Shown: positions 1 to 5,830 of the stretch, in pieces | Layout of the letters: every line of letters starts with the position of its first letter | How positions within the stretch are numbered: position 1 is the stretch's first letter | Source: a bacterium | GTDB lineage: Bacteria > UBA9089 > CG2-30-40-21 | Assembly: GCA_030018795.1 (NCBI GenBank) | Contig: JASEHA010000154.1 | Coordinates: forward strand, 1-5,975 | DNA length: 5,975 nt | Direction: 5' to 3' | The notes under the pieces: model-generated | Told to the model about the DNA's origin: nothing | Database searches by the model: none | The model's input: the letters and a program-made list of their open reading frames with translations, nothing else | Program-made: the position numbers and the translations under genes

Positions 1-1
1 A

Positions 2-54
2 ATGCTCTTTTTACATGAGGCATTATGAGACAGTTGGCTTTATCGAATATTCAG
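2..54 (+). repeat. Left copy of exact 53-bp terminal inverted repeat
   Basis: Positions 2-54 equal the reverse complement of 5923-5975 with no mismatch. The match begins ATGCTCTTTTTACATGAGG and ends ATCGAATATTCAG, and identity stops abruptly after position 54. The repeat lies within an open frame at both ends, so it may be a shared coding segment rather than a transposon end. Its position at the contig edges suggests the assembly broke at a multi-copy sequence, so the true repeat is probably longer and continues outside the window. Confidence 0.95.
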
Positions 55-158
55 CGGCTCATTTTTTTCTTGACATTTCACCGCAGGACTTTCTTGCTCA
101 ACAACCTCCCTCTGCCACTTCTGTCGAACAATTCGATATCAACAAATGGTTAGTGTAA
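3..158 (+). CDS. C-terminal fragment of an unrecognised protein entering from the left edge
   Basis: A frame open from the left edge runs for 51 codons and stops with TAA at 156-158. No start codon is assigned because the gene begins outside the window. The first 17 residues, CSFYMRHYETVGFIEYS, are encoded by the 53-bp terminal repeat. The tail then continues SAAHFFLDISPQDFLAQ and ends FDINKWLV. The right edge of the window, read inward on the minus strand, has the same frame open with the same 17 residues. After these, both tails place L-D-x-x-P-Q at the same ungapped position, which argues for real homologous coding. The other two frames through the repeat hit stops early. The fragment converges on the large exported protein gene, with 44 bp between the stops. 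I do not recognise the family. It could be a paralogue of the right-edge gene, a mobile-element protein or a variable-tail gene. Confidence 0.5.
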   Translation, partial: CSFYMRHYETVGFIEYSAAHFFLDISPQDFLAQQPPSATSVEQFDINKWLV

Positions 159-181
159 ACACAATCGTTATCACTGTACCA
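147..181. terminator. Weak stem-loop between the convergent stop codons
   Basis: TGGTTAGTG (147-155) can pair with CACTGTACCA (172-181) as TGGT/ACCA plus AGTG/CACT, with a small internal bulge and a 16-nt loop. It overlaps the stop of the left partial gene and lies just past the stop of the large minus-strand gene. Neither strand has a clear T-run after it, so a terminator role is only suggested by position. Confidence 0.25.
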
Positions 182-202
182 CCAATCCAATACCTACATC
201 AG

Positions 203-3200
203 CTATTTTATTACCGCCAGCCTCCCTGTCTTTCTGACATTGCCTCCATTTTCCACCACATAGAAGTAAACCCCACTGGCAACTATCTTACCATCATCAT
301 TCTTTGCCTCCCATTTATTGTTGTTAAGGACAACAACCAGCTCACCAGCCAGGGTGTAAATCTTGATCACGCTATTTAGTGGAAGATATTCAAAGGTAAA
401 CACCTCAGGTGGTATCCCATTAACAGTTAATGGATTTGGCCAGGCATATATTTGCCCATTTGTTGTCTGTGTTTCACTCGCAGCTGTAGCAGCAGATACC
501 TGAAATCGTCTTATTCGTTCTGTACCGTTGTTATAGGTATAGCTGCTAATTTGATGCATATCTACTTTTTTATCAGCTGCAAGGTCAGTCAGACAAAGGG
601 TTATCGCCTCTGAAACTGGCACCCCCTGCCATTGAAGGGTTACATCTGTATTTTGCATACCATCAGTCAATACCTCAAAATCCCAGACCTTTGGAGAATT
701 CAAGGATGGAGACTTGTAGACACAGGCAAATTTGCCAAAAATATCATAGTCATCCATTGGAAAGTACAGACTGACATACGGCGAATACCCATTTGGCGGC
801 TCTAATATGTATCCATCGATGGCATCCTCAGCTACACCAAAATAATTGTCATTATCAATGCTTCTATCTGTGAATACAGATAGCTTTACCTCCCAATTTC
901 TTTGATCTGTCAACAATTCAGGGGCAAGAGCTGCCAACGGCTGACTCGGGATAGCAGGCACTTTTAAATCACCTATCATGGATGAATACAACCAGTATCC
1001 TTCCCACGGAGACATGACAGGATTATCTCTATATCTGTCCATGCTATATCCTGTTTTACCTTTCTGGTCCATTCCATATCGATAGATCCCATCCTTGACT
1101 ACCCTGCCATCAGATACCTTTTCTGTTACTGTTCCATAAGAAAAGAGGATACTATCCCAGCTTACCCCAAAGATAAAGGGATTGCCAATAAGATTCCAGC
1201 CAGAGATGATAGGAATACTATATGTCCCATTTTCTAATACATGTCCAATAAAATTCGTGGTTATGGTGCTGCCTGTCTTAAACCAATAACCCACACCTGG
1301 TGTAATTGTTCCAAAATTTCCTTCTCCTTGTTCATAAGCCAGATACTTACCGTCAACAAACCTTGAGATACGGCCTTCGGGGAAAACTGTCTCAGGTTCA
1401 GGATTTGCCAGAAGCAAGGGGATAGAGCACAGATTCCAATTATTAGAAAATGTACGGCTTACAGTAATTGTCCCTTTTTTTTCACCGCCAACCCGCAGGA
1501 TAAATCTCCTGGTATTATTGCCGGTTGGGACAACAAACCTATATGCGGCTATCTCTCTTAAATCAACCAATTGCTGATTAACCTCCAATAGATTTAGCGG
1601 ATAGTTTGGTGGAATACTTGAGATATCCCAGGTAATAGTCACCTGTGCCCCTGCCCGTGCAAGCACATCAGTATTTACCTCAAAAGCCCATTCCTCAACG
1701 TCAATGGTCAAATCCTTTAATGCTCGGATATCCTTGGTAAATCTTGTTCCATTTGGTGAGGCAACATAAAGAGAAACACATGGCTTTGGTGTTGACGGCT
1801 CCTCTTCAAGGTCAAATGGGTCAGTATAGGTATTTTGAGCACCAGCATCCATCCCAAAATAATTGCCATTATCCATGACACCCTCTGATGTTTCTATAAA
1901 AAATCTCACCTGCCAGGCAGGGGAAGAAAGAATGGCAAAGGGTGTAAAATGAGGAACATTTACCAGGACAAGATTATCCTTTATGGATCGTGATATTGTT
2001 GGCAGGGGTATCCATGCAGCTGTATTGGTATTGCCTGTACTTGTGCCGTAATAAAAAACAGTCAGTGTTTTTTCTTCCTTCTCAGATAAGAGTGTGTCGT
2101 CATAACGAAAGGCAAGTGGAATAGGCAGCAAGGGTTGAAAGGATGATGATGTGCCGCGGAGTTCGATATTGTAAACCTGACTTGCCAGAGAATACCCTGC
2201 CGGAACAACCGGGGCATCCATCTTTTGGATACTTACAGTACCATTCCTATTGATCCCTCTTGCCGGGATATTGAGGGTTATCTTCTCATCCATGCTGGTT
2301 ATACTTTTAGCCTGATTTGCAATTACTGAAAAACCTTCTGCAGGATAACGCCATACTGCTGGCAGGAAATAAGAATTACGTGTAAAGGAGAAATATGGCG
2401 GAATACCCTCTGCTGAAATAGAAATATTCTCCTGATTTGTGTCAGAACAGCTTGTTTTGAAGCCAACACCCCACACACCGCCAGAGGGGCTCCCTCCGCC
2501 AGAGGGGCTCCCTCCGGCAACAACCGGGCTATCCATAACCAGATCATGCCATCCTTCAGATCCTGCTGCCCATACAATTCCTTTCACTGCCATGCCATTT
2601 GGGTCATACAGGGTTGCCGAATATGTCCCAATATTGCTTCCATTATCCTTTAATTTCAAGCTAAAGGTTGCCTGATTATTTACCGCAAAATACATCACAC
2701 TGTTAACCCCTGAACTTACAGAGACACCTTTATTATCAAGTATCAATTTTTTTGCCGATACCTGCCAGACAGACGAAATATCCTGTGGGATCTCTATTCG
2801 ATAATCACCCCTGATATTATCTGAAGGAATAGTTAGATTGAATGACTGATTACCTGGCTCACAGGTTTTTGTCAGTTTAAGACTGCCAAATGGGTCAAAT
2901 ACAGAAACCACAGGGGTAGTTGAGGCTGTTGCCCCTTGCAGCCTGTTTATGGTTACAGTCAATGGGCTGTCATCTGCATCATGGACATAAAATACAAGTG
3001 GATGTGTATCCTCTGGCAGGGTACTGGATTGAAGATAACAGCTGGAATCATAAAACGAAACATCATCGAAATAGATTGCTCCCTGTCCGGCTGTATAGCC
3101 AAGCTTGATGGTAGTCATAGGGCTATTTCCAGTATAACCGTTTAAGATATACTCTGTCCATTCAGAGGTTGGAATAAATAACGGGCTTTTGCTTAAAACC

Positions 3201-3616
3201 ACATCCCCATCAGGGTCAGTACATTCAAGGTACGACTTACTGCTATCATTAGAAGTGCTATCACTACCTGCCCTGACCATACACCGTAAGGTATAAACAG
3301 AGCCATGTTTCCAATCACTTGGTTCTTCTGTAGAAAGATAACCACTGTTTATCTGGGGCAATGAATGGATATACCCCTCCTCTTGCGACAGTTTTAACCC
3401 AACACCATCTATCTTAACACAATAATCACTCATATATCCTGGATTATATATGTCTGCCCCAAGCTCTGAAATGGAAGGAAACTTTACCCAATCGCCTATA
3501 TCCTGGCTTTCAAATCCTTTTATATCAATCCCATCTGTAGCTGCTCCAAATGAATAACCTGTCATTGCCACAAAACAGAAAAAAATAGCTGCAATTCTTT
3601 TCTTCATTTCTTTCAT
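203..3616 (-). CDS. Large exported multidomain surface protein with FlgD-Ig / sorting-like C-terminus
   Basis: 1137 residues. A signal peptide (KEMKKR, then hydrophobic residues 8-21) probably cleaves around residues 24-26. Residues about 31-190 look like a CBM4/9-type jelly roll ending in IYFDDVSF. Beta-sandwich segments follow to about 425, including a GGSPSG linker at 368-380. Residues about 430-565 form a domain ending HFTPFAIL, like the ends of ZU5-type sandwiches. Two copies of a module with W, NYFG, W-x-F-E-V and RRF lie at about 568-709 and 908-1042. Between them are two WNL...GYW repeats (727-778 and 807-875). The end (1057-1137: WPNPL, TLAGELV, SGVYFYV, GRLAVIK) matches the FlgD-Ig / type-A sorting pattern of secreted surface proteins. 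No catalytic site is evident, so adhesion, glycan binding or a structural role is likeliest. The first Met is chosen because AAAGGGGGG (3626-3634) sits 9 nt upstream; Met4 is a less likely start. The module assignments are by eye. Confidence 0.93.
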   Translation of the reverse strand: MKEMKKRIAAIFFCFVAMTGYSFGAATDGIDIKGFESQDIGDWVKFPSISELGADIYNPGYMSDYCVKIDGVGLKLSQEEGYIHSLPQINSGYLSTEEPSDWKHGSVYTLRCMVRAGSDSTSNDSSKSYLECTDPDGDVVLSKSPLFIPTSEWTEYILNGYTGNSPMTTIKLGYTAGQGAIYFDDVSFYDSSCYLQSSTLPEDTHPLVFYVHDADDSPLTVTINRLQGATASTTPVVSVFDPFGSLKLTKTCEPGNQSFNLTIPSDNIRGDYRIEIPQDISSVWQVSAKKLILDNKGVSVSSGVNSVMYFAVNNQATFSLKLKDNGSNIGTYSATLYDPNGMAVKGIVWAAGSEGWHDLVMDSPVVAGGSPSGGGSPSGGVWGVGFKTSCSDTNQENISISAEGIPPYFSFTRNSYFLPAVWRYPAEGFSVIANQAKSITSMDEKITLNIPARGINRNGTVSIQKMDAPVVPAGYSLASQVYNIELRGTSSSFQPLLPIPLAFRYDDTLLSEKEEKTLTVFYYGTSTGNTNTAAWIPLPTISRSIKDNLVLVNVPHFTPFAILSSPAWQVRFFIETSEGVMDNGNYFGMDAGAQNTYTDPFDLEEEPSTPKPCVSLYVASPNGTRFTKDIRALKDLTIDVEEWAFEVNTDVLARAGAQVTITWDISSIPPNYPLNLLEVNQQLVDLREIAAYRFVVPTGNNTRRFILRVGGEKKGTITVSRTFSNNWNLCSIPLLLANPEPETVFPEGRISRFVDGKYLAYEQGEGNFGTITPGVGYWFKTGSTITTNFIGHVLENGTYSIPIISGWNLIGNPFIFGVSWDSILFSYGTVTEKVSDGRVVKDGIYRYGMDQKGKTGYSMDRYRDNPVMSPWEGYWLYSSMIGDLKVPAIPSQPLAALAPELLTDQRNWEVKLSVFTDRSIDNDNYFGVAEDAIDGYILEPPNGYSPYVSLYFPMDDYDIFGKFACVYKSPSLNSPKVWDFEVLTDGMQNTDVTLQWQGVPVSEAITLCLTDLAADKKVDMHQISSYTYNNGTERIRRFQVSAATAASETQTTNGQIYAWPNPLTVNGIPPEVFTFEYLPLNSVIKIYTLAGELVVVLNNNKWEAKNDDGKIVASGVYFYVVENGGNVRKTGRLAVIK
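2478..2513 (-). repeat. Two perfect 18-bp tandem repeats encoding GGSPSG
   Basis: The 18-bp unit CCGCCAGAGGGGCTCCCT occurs at 2478-2495 and again at 2496-2513. Read on the minus strand it encodes a Gly-Ser-Pro linker (GGSPSGGGSPSGG) at residues 368-380 of the exported protein. The unit is a multiple of three, so gain or loss of copies keeps the frame. It is markedly GC-richer than its surroundings. Confidence 0.9.
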
Positions 3617-3664
3617 TATCGTCTACCCCCCTTTAATCTTAATCGCCTTCGTGCATCTTGCTTG

Positions 3665-3691
3665 AGTATACATCAGCGTCCATAACATCAA
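3665..3691 (-). promoter_or_regulatory. Candidate sigma70-like promoter for the exported-protein gene
   Basis: On the minus strand TTGATG (3686-3691) is followed after 15 nt by TATACT (3665-3670), which is 5/6 to the -10 consensus. It would give a leader of roughly 40 nt before the ATG at 3616. The spacer is short and the -35 is only 4/6, so this is a weak call based on position and partial consensus. Confidence 0.3.
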
Positions 3692-3829
3692 TAAACATTT
3701 GACTATTAGGCGGTGGAAGGATAGTTGAATAGGCTATAGACTGTTAGACAGGAGAGAATCAGAATTATATCTTCGTACAATGACCTTCCCTATTAGGACA
3801 GACTACATAACTCTTCACTTATATCCTAA

Positions 3830-3930
3830 TGTCGTGTCAACTCTCAATTATCGGATAGATGAGGTAGATGGGTTAGCACCCATCCTACAATTATATCATC
3901 TCTATGCGACACTGAAGGGTTGACACGACA
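3830..3930. repeat. 101-bp palindromic MITE/REP-like element with 12-bp terminal inverted repeats
   Basis: TGTCGTGTCAAC (3830-3841) is perfectly inverted at 3919-3930. The pairing extends three more positions, one of them a G-U. Further in, ATAGATGA (3855-3862) pairs with TCATCTCTAT (3896-3905) around a 2-nt bulge. At the centre GATGGGT (3867-3873) and ACCCATC (3878-3884) close a TAGC loop, with GTA/TAC pairing below. The whole unit can fold into one long imperfect hairpin. It has no coding capacity, and no target duplication is evident. The central part resembles the GGATGGGT/ACCCATCC hairpins of dispersed bacterial REP-like repeats; that comparison is from memory. Confidence 0.65.
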
Positions 3931-3941
3931 CTACATCACCT

Positions 3942-3961
3942 TGCTGCTTCGCAGCATTTTT
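3942..3961 (+). terminator. Small hairpin followed by five T's
   Basis: TGCTGC (3942-3947) and GCAGCA (3951-3956) form a 6-bp stem around a TTC loop, followed by TTTTT at 3957-3961. This has the form of an intrinsic terminator on the plus strand, but no plus-strand gene lies directly upstream. It may instead insulate the glycosyltransferase promoter or be part of a repeat. Confidence 0.3.
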
Positions 3962-4016
3962 ACCCCTCAACACGCTGTTATGGAATAAGAATCTGGTGCG
4001 TGAGGTACACAATATG

Positions 4017-4044
4017 TTGATCCAAGCTTATTGTTATCTATTAT
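4017..4044 (+). promoter_or_regulatory. Candidate sigma70-like promoter for the glycosyltransferase
   Basis: TTGATC (4017-4022) is separated by 16 nt from TATTAT (4039-4044), matching the consensus at 4/6 and 5/6. Transcription would begin near 4051 and leave a leader of about 175 nt that includes the stem-loop at 4143-4182. In this AT-rich stretch a chance match is quite possible. Confidence 0.3.
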
Positions 4045-4089
4045 ATAGGGCATGTTATTACTGCTGATTTTGCATTCCGTAACAGCCTG

Positions 4090-4117
4090 TCGACTTCGCT
4101 CGTTTCGACTTTGCTCG
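4090..4117. repeat. 13-bp direct repeat, TCGACTTYGCTCG twice
   Basis: TCGACTTCGCTCG (4090-4102) recurs at 4105-4117 as TCGACTTTGCTCG, with one mismatch and a 2-nt gap. It is flanked by GCCTG on the left and AGGC on the right, which could pair. The pattern is like short dispersed intergenic repeats and lies in the leader of the glycosyltransferase gene. Confidence 0.6.
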
Positions 4118-4142
4118 AGGCGGCCACGTTTCAATACTATCT

Positions 4143-4182
4143 CGATTTCACGCTCTAATAAGAGAGCGAACAAGGAAAATCG
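4143..4182 (+). other. Nested stem-loop in the glycosyltransferase leader
   Basis: CGCTCT (4151-4156) pairs perfectly with AGAGCG (4163-4168) around an AATAAG loop, and an outer CGATTT (4143-4148) pairs with AAATCG (4177-4182). The structure ends 42 nt before the ATG. No T-run follows it, so it is not a standard terminator. It could affect mRNA stability or translation, which is inference only. Confidence 0.4.
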
Positions 4183-4224
4183 CAATTTATGCCAGTGATG
4201 AGTATAGATAAGGAGAAGGATTAA

Positions 4225-5130
4225 ATGATTACATGCAGTATTGGCATCATGGCTTACAATGAAGAAGCAAATATTGGCAGGCTGCTTGAGGCACTTGTTT
4301 CGCAGGAAACATCTATATGCTTGATAAAAGAGATAATTGTGGTGGCAAGTGGGTGTACGGATAATACAGTCAACATAGTTGATGAGTTTTGCCAGAAGGA
4401 TAAAAGGATAATGCTGCTTATTCAGGAAACACGAAGGGGTAAGGCATCAGCCATTAATTTATTCTTAAAACATGCTGTGGGTGAGGTGGTTGTGTTTGAG
4501 AGTGCTGATACTATTCCAGAAAGGGATGTACTTGAGAAATTGGCTGCTCCATTTGCTGACCAACAGGTTGGTATGACTGGCTGCCAGATAGTCCCGGTTA
4601 ATTCTGAGGATACGGTTTTAGGGTTTTATATCCATCTTTTTTGGAAAATACACCATCGTATAGGCATGATAGAGTTTAAGACCGGTGAGGTTACTGGCAT
4701 GAGGAATATTATCCCCCAGATTCCAGAGGATATATTGACCGATGAAACCTACCTGACCTCTGTTATCCTTCAGAAAAAGGACTCTGATGGTAATGGCTAT
4801 AAACTTGTCTATGTGCCGGATGCCATTGTAAGAAACAGGGGGCCAGAGACCTTCCATGATTTCCTCACCTATCGGGTACGGCAAGTAGTAGCTTATTATC
4901 AGCTAAAACATATGCTGCCACAGGGATATTATATCCCTAAAACCATGGATAAGATGCTGGTTTTCAGGTGTCTGCTGGAAGAGATGACACTCAATCCTAA
5001 AAGATTGTGCTTAACATTTGTATCTGTTTTGTTAGAGGTTACAACCAGAATCCTTGCCTGGGTAGATTGGTATGTCTGGAAAAAGAATCCATTTGTCTGG
5101 GAAAGGGTGGCAAGTACGAAGAGGCTATGA
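4225..5130 (+). CDS. Family 2 glycosyltransferase (GT-A fold), single domain
   Basis: 301 residues, a usual length for a one-domain GT2 enzyme. These transfer a sugar from a nucleotide-sugar to a glycan, lipid carrier or other acceptor at the cytoplasmic membrane face. GT2 motifs appear in order: IMAYNEEANI (8-17), VVASGCTDNT (39-48), RRGKASAIN (70-78), the metal-site segment FESADTIPE (91-99), TGEVTGMRN (153-161), TDETY (172-176) as likely catalytic-base region, and YRVRQ (216-220). The first Asp of the DxD motif is replaced by Ser93 (S-A-D95). Residues 261-285 are hydrophobic and could anchor the protein or form an amphipathic membrane helix. AAGGAG at 4210-4215, 9 nt before the ATG, supports the start. 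The gene stands alone, divergent from the exported protein gene and convergent with the lipoprotein gene. The family is clear, but donor and acceptor cannot be read from the sequence. Confidence 0.93.
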   Translation: MITCSIGIMAYNEEANIGRLLEALVSQETSICLIKEIIVVASGCTDNTVNIVDEFCQKDKRIMLLIQETRRGKASAINLFLKHAVGEVVVFESADTIPERDVLEKLAAPFADQQVGMTGCQIVPVNSEDTVLGFYIHLFWKIHHRIGMIEFKTGEVTGMRNIIPQIPEDILTDETYLTSVILQKKDSDGNGYKLVYVPDAIVRNRGPETFHDFLTYRVRQVVAYYQLKHMLPQGYYIPKTMDKMLVFRCLLEEMTLNPKRLCLTFVSVLLEVTTRILAWVDWYVWKKNPFVWERVASTKRL

Positions 5131-5307
5131 TGGTTGTGATTGTGGAAAGAATCCACGCAAAAGACGTAAGACTCGATGTTCAAGTTTTTATTGGTAACCA
5201 AGCAAGGAGGCGAAAAGGCGAGAAAAGTGGGATTCGATGAAAAAAGGATTGCGATCGACTGGTGCACTGGACTGATTGCAACGTCTTTCATGTCTCTTAT
5301 TGTGTAC

Positions 5308-5378
5308 TACTTGATGCATTCAATTCGTAATAGGGGGAGTAGAGACGCAAGATTTTTGCGTCTCTGCATACTTGATGC
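5308..5378. repeat. 10-bp direct repeats TACTTGATGC bracketing the hairpin
   Basis: TACTTGATGC occurs at 5308-5317 and 5369-5378. The 51 bp between the copies contain the GTAGAGACGCAA hairpin. The arrangement looks like a target-site duplication around a tiny inserted repeat, although the hairpin is off-centre between the copies, so slippage or chance are alternatives. Confidence 0.6.
5339..5367. repeat. GTAGAGACGCAA-type perfect hairpin between convergent genes
   Basis: AGAGACGCAA (5341-5350) is perfectly inverted as TTGCGTCTCT (5356-5365) around a GATTT loop. A G-U pair and a G-C pair extend the stem to 12 at 5339-5367. The core resembles GTAGAGACGC...GCGTCTC hairpins that I recall as dispersed repeats in several bacterial phyla. 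Lying between the convergent glycosyltransferase and lipoprotein genes, it could also act as a bidirectional transcript end, but no T-run follows on either strand. Confidence 0.75.
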
Positions 5379-5441
5379 TTGAGCCATTTTCTCTTAAGTT
5401 TAGTACCATTTGTCGCTGTTATATTTTTCCCACAATTGTCC

Positions 5442-5813
5442 TTACCATCGAACATATGGCTTATCTGGTCTCGTTCTTTCAATCACATATTTCAGCTTTC
5501 CCCTTGAATCGCTGACAAAGACTATATTTTTCCCCATCCATTGAAGCCTGTGATGGATTCTGACAATAAGCACAATATCTCCGGCATCTACTCTTATTAT
5601 CTCTGAGGTTATTCCATTTCTTTTAAGAAACTTCAGGGTATCCTTTAAGTTTTTTACGGTCTTCACAGCCACAATTTCGTGTTTTTTTGCACCCGGAATA
5701 TCCCGAGCATATTCTGAGGCATTTTTTTTAGCCATGAAAACAGCACGAGATTCTACCTGAGAACAAGCCGTACAAAAAACAAGCATCATCAGGATAGCCA
5801 ATTGTTGTATCAT
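5442..5813 (-). CDS. Small putative lipoprotein of unknown function
   Basis: 123 residues. The N-terminus is hydrophobic (residues 5-13, LAILMMLVF) and is followed by C-T-A-C-S, a lipobox-like site with Cys17 as the likely lipidated residue. Cys at -3 instead of Leu is atypical. Ser18 at +2 would favour outer-membrane sorting if Lol rules apply. The mature part is basic and looks alpha/beta: a helix-like stretch KNLKDTLKFLKRNG, strands EIIRVDAGDIVLIVRI and KNIVFVSD, and the ending RPDKPYVRW. I do not recognise the family. The start is supported by AGAGG at 5819-5823, 5 nt upstream; an earlier ATG two codons up runs straight into TGA. It lies 17 nt downstream of the right-edge partial gene on the same strand, which suggests co-transcription, although a consensus-like promoter at 5880-5907 could also serve it alone. 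Confidence 0.75.
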   Translation of the reverse strand: MIQQLAILMMLVFCTACSQVESRAVFMAKKNASEYARDIPGAKKHEIVAVKTVKNLKDTLKFLKRNGITSEIIRVDAGDIVLIVRIHHRLQWMGKNIVFVSDSRGKLKYVIERTRPDKPYVRW

Positions 5814-5830
5814 CCCATCCTCTCTTTATC

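Larger units (their letters stand above)
3617..4224. other. 608-bp divergent intergenic region with hairpins and a MITE-like element
   Basis: This spacer separates the divergent exported-protein and glycosyltransferase genes. I see no convincing gene in it. It holds a possible minus-strand promoter (3665-3691), the 101-bp palindromic element (3830-3930), a small hairpin followed by T's (3942-3961), a possible plus-strand promoter (4017-4044), a 13-bp direct repeat (4090-4117) and a stem-loop (4143-4182). The many palindromes suggest a landing zone for small repeats rather than one regulatory unit. Confidence 0.7.
5131..5441. other. Convergent spacer; hairpin repeat and doubtful small reading frames
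   Basis: No gene here is convincing. A 37-codon frame starts at 5127 with ATGATGG, overlapping the glycosyltransferase stop, and ends at 5240. It has no well-placed ribosome site and a basic, undistinctive sequence. A second frame (GTG at 5227 or ATG at 5176, stop at 5382) could encode a small protein with one hydrophobic helix, GLIATSFMSLIVYYLMH, but its end runs through the hairpin repeat and its AAGGAGG (5204-5210) is too far from any start. These may be remnants of a decayed gene. A weak hairpin, GTGGA/TCCAC (5142-5156), follows the glycosyltransferase stop. Confidence 0.5.

Noticed and set aside
146..379. 77-codon plus-strand frame
   Set aside because: It lies mostly antisense to the C-terminus of the large exported protein and has no ribosome site. 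The real plus-strand signal here is the different frame that ends at 158.
3836..3841. TTGACA in the palindromic element as a -35 box for the exported-protein gene
   Set aside because: No -10-like hexamer lies 16-18 nt downstream on the minus strand, and the site is more than 200 bp from the start codon.
4128..4150. GTTTCAATAC, similar to the start of some CRISPR repeats
   Set aside because: It occurs once only, with no second copy at spacer distance and no cas gene in the window.
3967..4185. 72-codon minus-strand frame in the divergent intergenic region
   Set aside because: Its sequence (GRLEQSRNERSRQ) comes from the 13-bp direct repeat and palindromes. It has no ribosome site or recognisable fold.
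4929..5291. 120-codon minus-strand frame opposite the glycosyltransferase end
   Set aside because: It is mostly antisense to a strongly supported glycosyltransferase, with no motif or start signal. It is a shadow frame.
5297..5482. 61-codon minus-strand frame overlapping the lipoprotein 3' end
   Set aside because: It overlaps the better-supported lipoprotein in another frame and reads through the hairpin repeat, with no ribosome site.
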